Part shown: positions 28,101 to 36,216 of the stretch, one piece after another | Layout: the number at the start of each line of letters is the position of its first letter | Position numbering within the stretch: the stretch's first letter is position 1 | Source: Pedobacter zeae | GTDB lineage: Bacteria > Bacteroidota > Bacteroidia > Sphingobacteriales > Sphingobacteriaceae | Assembly (NCBI RefSeq): GCF_014196715.1 | Contig: NZ_JACIEF010000004.1 | Coordinates: forward strand, 310,001 to 374,000 | Length of the DNA stretch: 64,000 nucleotides | Direction: 5' to 3' | Position numbers and translations under genes: made by a program | Notes under the pieces: model-generated | What the model was told of the DNA's origin: nothing | Seen by the model: the letters and a program-made list of their open reading frames with translations, nothing else | Databases searched by the model: none

Positions 28101-28851
28101 AGAAGTAAATCCACAAATATTTAACCTGGTTGATGACAATGGTGCTGCCACACTTGGCCATGCTCAGGCTGGTTTATATTCTATACAGTTTTCAGGCTTA
28201 GATCACAATTACGGGTATCCTTATTATGTTGACGACAAAGGCAATAAAAATACTTATGTTAATCTTCAAAGTGATAAAATTGGATACTTAAAGTATGAAG
28301 GTCCTATAGATCCAACCTTTACTGGTGGTTTTTACAATCAGTTTAGGTATAAAGGATTTAGCCTTTCGGCATTATTTACCTTTGCAGCTGGTAATTACAT
28401 TCGTTTAGCACAAACATTCTCATCAACTTATCCCGATTTATACTCCATGTCTAAATCGATGTTAAACAGATGGATACAGTCGGGGGATGAAGCATTCACA
28501 AATGTGCCGGCTTTGTTAGACCCTTATACCTCAGCCAGGATTATTAAAGATGCAGATGGAGCTACTTTAAATGCTGTATATCCTTATAACTTATATAATT
28601 TTTCGAGCGAAAGGGTGGCTAAAGGCGATTTCATCAGGTTTAAGCAAATATCTTTGACCTACGATATCCCGAAAAAAATAGCTGCTAAGCTACGCATGTC
28701 TAATGCATCAGTATCATTAATTGGGAATAACATTGCCCTGTTATATTCAGATAAGCGTTTGAATGGCCAAGACCCTGAGTTTTTTGGTAATGGCGGTGTT
28801 GCATTGCCAATTCCTAAACAATATACATTTTCACTTAAAGTTGGATTTTAA
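25159..28851 (+). CDS. SusC/RagA-family TonB-dependent outer membrane receptor with STN domain
   Basis: A 1,230-residue TonB-linked outer-membrane transporter. A long signal region (MKLVTVILLASLMQVSAASF) is followed by an STN domain (about 48-115; LEKMFREIRLQSGYDVLLST), a carboxypeptidase-like domain (VSGKVRDKSGTALPGVSV), a SusC-type plug (LNEVNVVSTGYQQLDRKLFT; PDISRMLEGQVAGVSVQNVS; PLWVVDGIILEDV) and a ~900-residue barrel. The STN domain is the part that signals to FecR proteins. It pairs with the SusD gene 11 nt downstream. The substrate is not evident; the locus encodes no glycoside hydrolase but a metallopeptidase-like lipoprotein, so a peptide or protein-derived substrate is possible (inference). 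Confidence 0.95.
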   Translation: MYKIYIRILCTHRRYIPKLLFIMKLVTVILLASLMQVSAASFGQLVTLKEKNVTLEKMFREIRLQSGYDVLLSTNKISSTTTFNANFNNSTIEEVMAKIIAGNDLTYTIEDKTILIKPKEKSLIDKVIGYFVAVKVSGKVRDKSGTALPGVSVREKGAANAVSTNASGDYTISVKEGAVLTFSYIGYKTLEIPIGAKTIINVTLEEDAAQLNEVNVVSTGYQQLDRKLFTGSSTLVKAEDSQRNGVPDISRMLEGQVAGVSVQNVSGTFGAAPKIRVRGATSISGDNKPLWVVDGIILEDVVNISNDALSTGDANTLIGSSVAGLNPDDIESFNILKDAAATAMYGARAMNGVIVVTTKKGRQTEGAPRISYTTNLTTYLKPNYSQYDILNSADQMSVMLELENKGYFQQTSTKTANVGPFGKMYDALYNYDAATNTYQLRNDVISRTKFLERYANANTDWFDVLFKNSLLQEHSLSVSSGTEKFQTYASTSYLHDSGQTLGNEVDRFTGNFRINFKLSDKFSGELLANGSVRDQRAPGTLTRTSDPVYGKFSRDFDINPYSYALNTSRAVTAYNTDGSLEYFNRGFAPFNIINELENNYLSLGQIDFKIQGGIKYKIIPSLTYSIDGAYRFAKTDRQHYIKENSNMAQVFRAGAQDPTVLGSNPFLYQNPDDFSAYPIVVLPEGGFYNVNYDNLKNYYFRQNLEFDKTINEVHKLNFFGSMEARYIDRQTSRFDGVGYQYDNGGIVNANYYYFKKAQEAAAPYYAMSVGADRFASFALRGAYAYKDKYSFNATTRYDGSNLMGKSRTARWLPTWNVSGAWNIEEESFWPKNDYLTSARIRGTYGLVANLGNANNSAAVFYNQLSRRPYDNEKETVTYISGLANDELTWEKLKEANIGADLSLIKGRINLTVDLYKRNIYDLIGEIKTSGIGGQFTKTANYAKMKSKGIEFTLAGNAINKDDFRWRTQFNFAFNKNEITSLEVNPQIFNLVDDNGAATLGHAQAGLYSIQFSGLDHNYGYPYYVDDKGNKNTYVNLQSDKIGYLKYEGPIDPTFTGGFYNQFRYKGFSLSALFTFAAGNYIRLAQTFSSTYPDLYSMSKSMLNRWIQSGDEAFTNVPALLDPYTSARIIKDADGATLNAVYPYNLYNFSSERVAKGDFIRFKQISLTYDIPKKIAAKLRMSNASVSLIGNNIALLYSDKRLNGQDPEFFGNGGVALPIPKQYTFSLKVGF

Positions 28852-28862
28852 ATAGTAAGAAC

Positions 28863-30341
28863 ATGAAAATAAAGATATCGATATATTCAGTTTTAGGGAT
28901 GTGTTTATTATTAAGCACACAGGGCTGTAATAAATATTTAGATAAGGAACCTGATAATAGAACGGAAATTAATTCGGTTGAGAAAGTAGCGCAATTGGTC
29001 GCAACGGCTTATCCGCAATATGATTATTACACTTTTACCGAAGCAGCTTCAGATAATGCGGAAGATAAAGGAAATGGCGTAGGAACTATTGATGACGTTT
29101 CCACTTTGCCATATTTTTGGAAAGATGTAATTGGCGATGATACAGGTACATCAACCAATTACTGGAATGGTTGCTATTCTGGTATTGCTGCTGCAAACCA
29201 GGCTTTAGAGGCTATCGAGAAGAATAATTTTGGTGCTGCAGCCCTTCCTTACAAGGGCGAGGCATTAGTTGCAAGAGCTTACGCGCACTTTATGTTGGTT
29301 ACATTTTTCGCTAAAGAATATGTAATTGGTGGAGCGAATGATTCTCCTGGAATTCCATATGTAACCGCTCCGGAAACTAAAGTTATTCAACAATATGACA
29401 GGGGTACGGTGCAATCTACTTATGAAAAAATTGAAAAGGATTTAACTGAAGGGTTAGCTCTATTGTCTGCCACAGCATATAAAGTGCCAAAATACCACTT
29501 CACTCCAGCAGCGGGTCATGCTTTTGCCAGCCGGTTCTATTTATTTAAAGGTGAGTGGCAAAAAGTAATAGATCATGCTAATGCAGTTACGGTAGGTGGA
29601 GATTATACAGGTATTGTTAGGCCAATCAATACAACCCTTTCTGCATTAAGCACTGCAGATTACAGGGCTGCTTTTACTAGATCTGACCAAAAATATAATC
29701 TCTTGCTGGCTAATCAGTACTCTGTTTATCAAAGATTAACCAGTCCAAGGTATGGTTATGGTGCAAACCTGGTTAAAATGTTCGCCGCTGGTGGTGTTTA
29801 TGGTAATATAACAGGCAAGGCTTATGCCAATAAAATTCTTAGTTATGGCGTTCCCAATTATACTACCTATAAATATTATGAATACTTTTTCTTAACTGAC
29901 CAGGTTGCCCAAATCGGCTACCCATATCTAATGGCTCCGCTCTTAACAACTGACGAAGCATTATTAAATCGGGCTGAAGCTTATGCCAAGTTAAGCCAAT
30001 ATGAAAATGCTTTAAAGGATGCCAATCTTATTTTGGCGAATACCGTGAGAAGTTATACTGCCTCTGATGCTGCTACCCAGACTAAAGTGGCAACGTTTTA
30101 TAATACTGCGGATCCGAAAGAAGGAATTATTAAGTTGATCTTAGATATTAAAAAAGCACAATTTTTACAGGAGGGCATGAGGTGGATGGACATTGTTAGA
30201 AATCACCTTCCGGTAAAGCATAATCTTTTCGATGCTAGCGGTGTAGAAACAATTGTTACGTTAGAAGCTAACGATAATAGGCGTGTTTTCCAAATTCCGG
30301 AGCAGGCTAAACTATCAGGTGTTCCATTAAATCCAAGATAA
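28863..30341 (+). CDS. SusD/RagB-family nutrient-binding lipoprotein
   Basis: A 492-residue surface lipoprotein with lipobox STQGC (Cys22) and the typical start NKYLDKEPDNRTEINSVE. The body has the SusD TPR-like helices (EALVARAYAHFMLVTFFAKE; TTDEALLNRAEAYAKLSQYE) and the family end (FLQEGMRWMDIVRNHLPV; NDNRRVFQIPEQAKLSGV). It would form the lid of the SusC barrel and bind the substrate. Part of a four-gene operon with gaps of 11-12 nt. Confidence 0.94.
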   Translation: MKIKISIYSVLGMCLLLSTQGCNKYLDKEPDNRTEINSVEKVAQLVATAYPQYDYYTFTEAASDNAEDKGNGVGTIDDVSTLPYFWKDVIGDDTGTSTNYWNGCYSGIAAANQALEAIEKNNFGAAALPYKGEALVARAYAHFMLVTFFAKEYVIGGANDSPGIPYVTAPETKVIQQYDRGTVQSTYEKIEKDLTEGLALLSATAYKVPKYHFTPAAGHAFASRFYLFKGEWQKVIDHANAVTVGGDYTGIVRPINTTLSALSTADYRAAFTRSDQKYNLLLANQYSVYQRLTSPRYGYGANLVKMFAAGGVYGNITGKAYANKILSYGVPNYTTYKYYEYFFLTDQVAQIGYPYLMAPLLTTDEALLNRAEAYAKLSQYENALKDANLILANTVRSYTASDAATQTKVATFYNTADPKEGIIKLILDIKKAQFLQEGMRWMDIVRNHLPVKHNLFDASGVETIVTLEANDNRRVFQIPEQAKLSGVPLNPR

Positions 30342-30353
30342 AATATAATTATT

Positions 30354-31745
30354 ATGAAAAAGAATATATTTAAGACTTTGAGCTTTATTGCTCTTCTTGG
30401 TATGATGATTTCGTGCCGGAAAGAAGATCCGTTAAATGTTGATCTGACTAAGTATAATATAGATAATCCTGTAGCCAATACGGATTTAGATTTGTGGCTA
30501 AAAACAACGTTTTTGGATGAATATAATATGGATGTAATTTACCGTTACAGCAGGTATTATTATGACAATGATAAAAATGTTGCTCCAAGTAACATAGCAA
30601 GTGTCAGGCCTCAAATGCAAACTGTATTAGACGGTTTTATTTTGCCCTATCGCAAAATAGCAGGAGTTGCATTTATTAAAAAGAATGTACCGAAAGAGTG
30701 GGTAATGTATGGTTCCGGTGCTTACCAAACCGATGGATCAATGATATTGGCCACAGCATCTGCAGGTAGGCGTGTAACCATTTATGACATCAATAACTTT
30801 AATGTAAATGATGCTTCTCTGGTTGTTGGTAAACTAAAAACCATTCATCATGAGTTTACGCACATTTTGAATCAACTTGTGCCGATGCCGGCTGATTTTC
30901 AGAATATTACCAAGTCTACTTATAATGCTACCTGGACAACAGTTTCGGATGCTACAGCCAGAGATAATGGGTATGTTACGCCTTATGCTTCGAGCGAACC
31001 TGTTGAGGATTTTGCTGAAGTGACCTCCCATTTATTAGTATTTGGACAGGCATGGTTTGATGCGCGTGCAAATGCATCAACAGCCGTTGGTAAAGCTGCA
31101 TTGAAGGCAAAAGAAGCAAGTGTTGTGCAGTATTTTACTGTAAATCTTGGGGTTGATTTTAGAAAACTTCAGCAGGAAATCCAGAATGTTGTAAGAAACC
31201 AATACAAATATACTCAAGCTAGTTTCCCATATTGGTTAGGACAAAACCTTTTTAAAACCATGACTATTAATTTAGCTACTGATCAGGTTTATGCGAACTA
31301 CGGTATATCGGATGATTTCAAGGCAGTTCACCAGGCAACAGTTTCTGGTATAGCGGCAATTGGTGGAGCAAACCGGAGATTAAATTATATCCGATTGGAT
31401 TTTCCAACTGCAGCAACTGCTGTATTGTATGTTAATTATTCTAATAGTGCTGGTACCGTTTTAGAAGCAAAATATGCACTAAATGTAGCGTTAACTGTTG
31501 CTACTGGACAAACCAAATTTACAAATGGTACTGCAGGAGGTACGGATGCCCCATGGGTTGGTAATGCAACTGTATTAAAGCCAGGCGTACAGCCCTTATT
31601 AGACTATCTTCTGAACAATACTTTTGTAGCCAGTTGGATGCCGGCATCAATTAATGCAGATAATTTTAATAGTTACGGTGGCTTTTATGTTAGTGGAACT
31701 CCAACTAACTATTTCTATGGCGCATTAGGACAAGTAACCTTATAA
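30354..31745 (+). CDS. Substrate-import-associated zinc metallohydrolase lipoprotein
   Basis: A 463-residue lipoprotein (lipobox MISC, Cys21). An HExxH zinc site is visible at residues 166-170 (HHEFTHILNQ), and a downstream acidic segment (EPVEDFAEVTSHLL) provides likely further ligands. This matches the putative zinc-binding metallopeptidase family found directly after SusC/SusD pairs in Bacteroidota (TIGR04549 / Peptidase_Mx1 type). It may trim peptides at the cell surface before import. Activity has not been shown for most members. Confidence 0.88.
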   Translation: MKKNIFKTLSFIALLGMMISCRKEDPLNVDLTKYNIDNPVANTDLDLWLKTTFLDEYNMDVIYRYSRYYYDNDKNVAPSNIASVRPQMQTVLDGFILPYRKIAGVAFIKKNVPKEWVMYGSGAYQTDGSMILATASAGRRVTIYDINNFNVNDASLVVGKLKTIHHEFTHILNQLVPMPADFQNITKSTYNATWTTVSDATARDNGYVTPYASSEPVEDFAEVTSHLLVFGQAWFDARANASTAVGKAALKAKEASVVQYFTVNLGVDFRKLQQEIQNVVRNQYKYTQASFPYWLGQNLFKTMTINLATDQVYANYGISDDFKAVHQATVSGIAAIGGANRRLNYIRLDFPTAATAVLYVNYSNSAGTVLEAKYALNVALTVATGQTKFTNGTAGGTDAPWVGNATVLKPGVQPLLDYLLNNTFVASWMPASINADNFNSYGGFYVSGTPTNYFYGALGQVTL

Positions 31746-31757
31746 GACTTTATCATT

Positions 31758-33107
31758 ATGAAAAAAATATTTTATTTGTTCTGCTTGACTTTGGTGATTC
31801 TGGCAGGATGTAAAAAATCAGATTTTGAATCTAATTTTGAAAAAAGCCCTGAAGAAAGAATGGCAGATGCCATTGCTTTAGTGAATAATACACTAACTTC
31901 AGCTCCAAATGGTTGGATAGCAACATTGCCGACCTCTGCAGGAGGTGGTTATGGTTTCTATATGAATTTTAATGTCAACCAAAAAGTAACTATGTATAGT
32001 GATATTTCAGATGCGGGTGCCTCAACAGGCGCCGAATCAACTTACAGGGTTACCACTGGCAGTGGAGCAATGTTGGCTTTTGATACCTATAACTTCATCT
32101 CAATGCTTCAAGATCCAAAATCGTCGGTACTTGGTGGGGTGCAGGGAAGTGGGTTTTCATCAGATGTTGAATTTACCTACGTGCGATCAACTGCTGATAG
32201 TTTAATTATGGTTGGTCGTCAGTTTCGTCAGCCATTATTATTAGTTAAAGCTACTGCAGCTCAAAAAGCAGCGTTTCTTGCCGGGGAATATAAAACAGCA
32301 ATTGACAAGTTTAAATCATTCTTCTCTACTATAAAATATCCTTATATCGAAATCGTTTCTGGTAGTGCCACATTAAAAGCTGGCATTGCAGTTAATGTTA
32401 CTAATAATATGACTGCGGGAAAAAGAGTGAGTTTTACTGGTGTACTTGAAGATAATAAAACTGTGTTAGGCGGTAACTCTAAATTTGCATTTACACTGGC
32501 AGGAGCTGATTTATTAGGTAATGGACTGGTGTATAATGGAATTAAATTTGTGAGATTTGCCTGGAAAGATGGAACAACTCTGGCTGTATATGATTCAACC
32601 GGGAAAGAATACATAGTAAAGAGTAGCCCTACGCCACTTACTCCACTTTATTTATTGATCGGTGCAGGATATACCTTAGTTACAGTTCCGAATGCAACAA
32701 CCTATGCAGGTTGGGGAGCCGATTATGTTACCAGAAGGGCTACAGCCGCATCAGCTATGTTAAATGGAGGTTATGCATTGCGACTAGAGCAAATGGCATA
32801 TACCTTTAATAATACAACTAAAAAGTTAACCTTAAAAGTAAATATGCCCCAAAATTCTACTCTGTATGTGGGTACGATAAACTATACTTACACCAGAACC
32901 GATGACGGTGTATTTAAGTTTACTTATGTAGACGCAGATGGAAACGGTGCCATTATTGTTCCTTTCATGGCAGCTTTGTTAGGACAAAGATTAAATGTAG
33001 ATACTTTCACTGTTGATTATCTTACAGATCCGGTAACTGGCGGTTTGTTTGCACAATTTAAAAGTGTACAAAATCCAACCTTTACATTTTCTGGGGTCTT
33101 ACAATAA
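31758..33107 (+). CDS. DUF4302 lipoprotein
   Basis: A 449-residue lipoprotein (lipobox ILAGC, near residue 18) that matches the DUF4302 family by order and pattern: a start with ESNFEKSPEERMADAIALVN, then beta-rich segments (WIATLPTSAGGGYGFYMNFN; SGFSSDVEFTYVR). DUF4302 genes accompany SusCD-metallohydrolase operons. The function is unknown; surface substrate binding is a reasonable guess. Last gene of the operon, ended by a strong hairpin. Confidence 0.85.
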   Translation: MKKIFYLFCLTLVILAGCKKSDFESNFEKSPEERMADAIALVNNTLTSAPNGWIATLPTSAGGGYGFYMNFNVNQKVTMYSDISDAGASTGAESTYRVTTGSGAMLAFDTYNFISMLQDPKSSVLGGVQGSGFSSDVEFTYVRSTADSLIMVGRQFRQPLLLVKATAAQKAAFLAGEYKTAIDKFKSFFSTIKYPYIEIVSGSATLKAGIAVNVTNNMTAGKRVSFTGVLEDNKTVLGGNSKFAFTLAGADLLGNGLVYNGIKFVRFAWKDGTTLAVYDSTGKEYIVKSSPTPLTPLYLLIGAGYTLVTVPNATTYAGWGADYVTRRATAASAMLNGGYALRLEQMAYTFNNTTKKLTLKVNMPQNSTLYVGTINYTYTRTDDGVFKFTYVDADGNGAIIVPFMAALLGQRLNVDTFTVDYLTDPVTGGLFAQFKSVQNPTFTFSGVLQ

Positions 33108-33128
33108 ATTTTAGAATTAACTCTCCAT

Positions 33129-33158
33129 AAGCCTCCGAAAATTTCGGGGGCTTTTTTA
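33129..33158 (+). terminator. Rho-independent terminator of the SusCD operon
   Basis: aagcctccgaaa (33129-33140) pairs with tttcgggggctt (33142-33153) with one wobble pair, then a T run. Confidence 0.85.
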
Positions 33159-33208
33159 TGACATAATTTTTAAACCCCTCCGGCCGTTTATTCATATATT
33201 TGTACATC

Positions 33209-33481
33209 ATGAAGAAAAAAGTATTTTTTATCCTGTTGGTATTGGTATTTGCTTTTGCGCTGGCCCCAAATGTTAATGCACAATGTGCCATGTGCAGTAT
33301 TAATGCCGAGCAGGGGGTTAAAAACGGCAACACACAAACCGCAGGTTTAAATACGGGTGTTCTTTATCTTTTATCTGTTCCTTATTTAATGGCCATTATT
33401 GTAGGTGTAGTGTGGTATAAAAAATACCGTAAAAAAAATATCCACCTCAACATGCGTAAAGAGCCTATTAATCTAAATTAA
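33209..33481 (+). CDS. Small secreted/membrane protein with CxxC motif
   Basis: The start is placed at ATG 33209 (MKKKVFFILLVLVF); a TTG 9 nt upstream is less likely. The 90-residue product has a signal peptide ending near NVNAQ, a CAMC pair just after it, one membrane helix (about 49-68) and a basic cytoplasmic tail. It is not assigned to a named family. The gene ends 4 nt before a DUF983 gene that also carries CxxC motifs, so the two may work together in metal or redox chemistry (inference). Confidence 0.75.
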   Translation: MKKKVFFILLVLVFAFALAPNVNAQCAMCSINAEQGVKNGNTQTAGLNTGVLYLLSVPYLMAIIVGVVWYKKYRKKNIHLNMRKEPINLN

Positions 33482-33485
33482 CCGT

Positions 33486-33881
33486 ATGCGTGGGCAAACG
33501 TCAAAGCTTTATGCCATTGTGCATTGCAAATGCCCGCATTGCCGCAGGGGCGACATTTTTACAGGCAGTATGTATGGCTGGAATATTCAGCACACCAAAG
33601 AAATCTGCGGGCATTGCGCGCAACGTATAGAAATAGAGCCTGGTTATTTTTATGCAGCGATGTACGTAAGTTATGCCATGAATGTGATCGAAATGCTGGT
33701 AGCCAGCTTGATCACTTATCTCATTTTCGGACCACTTACCGATGCCACTTTCTGGCATTACCTCATCGTAATTTTTACAGGCTGTTTTGTCCTGTATCCC
33801 TTTAATTACCGATATTCGAGGATAATATTACTTCATGTTTTATCGCCAAATATTAAGTATAAGCCGTATTACGATAAATAG
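33486..33881 (+). CDS. DUF983 family membrane protein
   Basis: A 131-residue protein with an N-terminal zinc-ribbon-like part (CKCPHC at residues 14-19 and CGHC at 41-44) and two membrane helices (about 60-82 and 88-108). The pattern CPxC-RxGxxF-x-CxxC is the DUF983 signature. These proteins are uncharacterised and often lie near respiratory genes. 4 nt after the small CAMC protein. Confidence 0.87.
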   Translation: MRGQTSKLYAIVHCKCPHCRRGDIFTGSMYGWNIQHTKEICGHCAQRIEIEPGYFYAAMYVSYAMNVIEMLVASLITYLIFGPLTDATFWHYLIVIFTGCFVLYPFNYRYSRIILLHVLSPNIKYKPYYDK

Positions 33882-34146
33882 GTTAACTGTTTAAATTGTA
33901 TAAATCGGTTAACTGTTGGTTTGGCGATTAGCGAGAATGAACCAATGATCAGTGAGCCATTATTAAGTTTGATTGGGCGTTTGGAGTTGAGAGTAGCTAA
34001 AAGGTAAACAATTAATCAGTATACAGTTTTTAGTTGGCAGTTTACAATTAAGCAATTCAACAATAGCAATATCTAAGCACTGCGCTAACCAATGAACCAA
34101 TGAACTAATGACGAATGAACCAATGATCAGTTAACCATAAAACTGT
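33882..34146. repeat. Spacer with direct repeats of a 19-nt motif
   Basis: gaatgaaccaatgatcagt occurs exactly at 33935-33953 and 34113-34131, together with degenerate relatives (ccaatgaaccaatgaactaatg). ggttaactgtt also occurs twice near 33881 and 33907. In opposite orientation the same motif family fills the spacer at 4618-4730. No gene is seen. Confidence 0.65.
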
Positions 34147-34809
34147 ATGTTAAAAAAAGAAACCTTAAAGTTTATAAAAGATGTAGCGGAGAATAACAAC
34201 CGCGAATGGTTTGCAGCTAACAAAGATGTTTACGAAACAGCAAAAGCCGATGTATTGGCACTGGTAGCTAAGTTAATTCCTGAATTGGCCAAGGTAGACC
34301 CATTACTATCGGCAGAAGCTGATCCGAAAAAAAGCCTGTTGCGCATTTACCGTGATGTGCGTTTCAGTAAGAATAAAGATCCCTATAAAAATAACTTCGG
34401 TATCTGGTTTTCGGCAAAAAGCAAGGGAGGGAACGAGCCTGGTTATTACCTGCATATCCAACCGGGTAAAAGCTTTATTGCCGGCGGCTACTGGATGCCG
34501 GAGGCGCCACATTTAAAACTCATCCGGCAGGAAATTGATTATAATATAGGCGATTTTAAAGAAATTATCAACGGAAAGGATTTTAAGAAAAACTTTAAAC
34601 TAGGCTTTGATAATTCGCTTAAAAACGCCCCGAAGGGCTATGATCCTGAAGACCCTAATATCGAATTTTTAAAGCTGAAAAGCTTCGAAGCCATTACAAA
34701 AATCGACGATGAAGAATTTTTTAAACCGAACCTCGTTAATAAGTTGATAAGTTCTTTTAAAACAGTTCAGCCTTTAGTTGCATTTTTACGAAATGCGATT
34801 GAGCAGTAA
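34147..34809 (+). CDS. DUF2461 domain-containing protein
   Basis: A 220-residue soluble protein. The start LKFIKDVAENNNREWFAANK and the motif LLRIYRDVRFSKNKDPYKNN identify the DUF2461 (TIGR02453) family, along with GYYLHIQPGKSFIAGGYWMP. Length and end are typical. The biochemical role of the family is unknown. It stands alone between repeat-containing spacers. Confidence 0.9.
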   Translation: MLKKETLKFIKDVAENNNREWFAANKDVYETAKADVLALVAKLIPELAKVDPLLSAEADPKKSLLRIYRDVRFSKNKDPYKNNFGIWFSAKSKGGNEPGYYLHIQPGKSFIAGGYWMPEAPHLKLIRQEIDYNIGDFKEIINGKDFKKNFKLGFDNSLKNAPKGYDPEDPNIEFLKLKSFEAITKIDDEEFFKPNLVNKLISSFKTVQPLVAFLRNAIEQ

Positions 34810-34934
34810 TTAAATAATAATCAATGACCAAATAGCAATAACCAGGCAGCAATAATCAATAACAATTTTCAAACATAATAACCTCTCGATACTTGCTACT
34901 TAACACTTGCTAATAAACTCTTGAAACTTTAAAC

Positions 34935-35774
34935 ATGAAAAATACCTTTCTTGCCTTTGCCGTTCTCCTCTTTATTTCTTCGTTCACCTCCTGCGTGGTA
35001 TTATCACCCAAAAAGTATAAGGCTTTATTGGGAACCAAAGATTCGCTTTATACCGCCTTTAACGAAAGTCTGATTAAAATAGAAAACCTCGAAAAAGAAG
35101 TGGCAAGACTGAAAAAGGATACCACATTAATGGCCGAGGAACTGCGCGATCTGCAAAGCAGTTATAACACCGTTGATGCGAATTACAAAAAGCTTAAGAG
35201 CAACTCGTCAACAGAAATTACCAAGTTATCAGGCGATCTGGCCGCACGCGAAAAACGTTTAAAAGAAGTAGAAGAAGTATTGCGCAAACGCGATGAAGCC
35301 ACCAATGCATTGAAAGAAAAACTTCAGCAGGCTTTATTGGGCTTTACCAAAAGCGGCTTAACCGTAGAGATTAAAAACGGTAAGGTATACGTTTCGCTAA
35401 CTGATAAACTTTTATTCCCGTCAGGCAGTATCATTATCGATGAAAAAGGAAAACAGGCTTTAACCCAGTTGGCAAAAGTGTTGAAACAGCAGCCCGAAAT
35501 CAATATTGCGGTAGAAGGACATACCGATAACCAGAAAATAAATAATTTAGGACAGATAAAAGACAACTGGGATCTAAGTGTGCTTAGGGCGACTTCAGTG
35601 GTACGTTATTTAACCGAGAACGAAAAAGTAGAGAGCGTAAGGATGACAGCCACCGGTAAAGGCGAATTCCAGCCGCTGGGTAGCAATGCAAATGCCGATG
35701 GCAGAAGCAAAAACAGGAGAATCGAAATCGTGCTTTCGCCAAGGCTGGATGAGCTTTATAACCTAATTAAATAA
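34935..35774 (+). CDS. OmpA-family lipoprotein with coiled coil
   Basis: A 279-residue lipoprotein (lipobox SFTSC, Cys20). A heptad-like coiled coil covers about residues 45-140 (LIKIENLEKEVARLKKD; REKRLKEVEEVLRKRDEATN), followed by an OmpA C-terminal peptidoglycan-binding domain (DKLLFPSGSIIIDEKGKQAL; VEGHTDNQ; ATGKGEFQPLGSNANADGRS; NRRIEIVLSP). It likely bridges the outer membrane and the cell wall. Monocistronic. Confidence 0.9.
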   Translation: MKNTFLAFAVLLFISSFTSCVVLSPKKYKALLGTKDSLYTAFNESLIKIENLEKEVARLKKDTTLMAEELRDLQSSYNTVDANYKKLKSNSSTEITKLSGDLAAREKRLKEVEEVLRKRDEATNALKEKLQQALLGFTKSGLTVEIKNGKVYVSLTDKLLFPSGSIIIDEKGKQALTQLAKVLKQQPEINIAVEGHTDNQKINNLGQIKDNWDLSVLRATSVVRYLTENEKVESVRMTATGKGEFQPLGSNANADGRSKNRRIEIVLSPRLDELYNLIK

Positions 35775-36216
35775 CAGTAATAGGTAATAAGGAGTGTGTC
35801 TTGCTGCTGTACGCAGAACTCCAGATTAAACCTATCGGTTGGTGTCTGGCCGACCGAAATGCATCGCTATGGTTGGTATTCTCACGTACCAGGCCAGGAT
35901 AAGGAAATGAGGGGTTTGTAATCCGCTTTCGTTTATAGTCCTCTTCCGATGAAAAAACCAGGATGCGGGCTATTCCGTTCAATCGGGTTTAGGAATAAGG
36001 GTTTCTGTACGGTGCAAACCTAAAAATGAATGCTGCTTAACACAAGCACTACGCTCCAAATTTGAAAAGTATTTTATTATGAGGAAATAAGGGGCTTGTG
36101 ATTTTGGGAATGAAGCGCTGTCTTAAATCCAGGTTACCATCCCGAACTAACATCATAACAGTGCCTTTCGATATGTTATTAAATCTGGTTGATTTAACTT
36201 TTGATACCGCCTCTCC
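35775..36216. other. Intergenic region, no gene recognised
   Basis: 442 nt between the OmpA lipoprotein gene and the end of the minus-strand NACHT gene. Short open frames exist but have no signal, family resemblance or start context. Around 35960 the segment gcgggctattccgttcaatc looks like other Bacteroidota intergenic sequence, from memory only. Confidence 0.5.

Noticed and set aside
35767..35982. 71-codon open frame on the minus strand
   Set aside because: No start context or recognisable protein features; overlaps the end of the OmpA gene.
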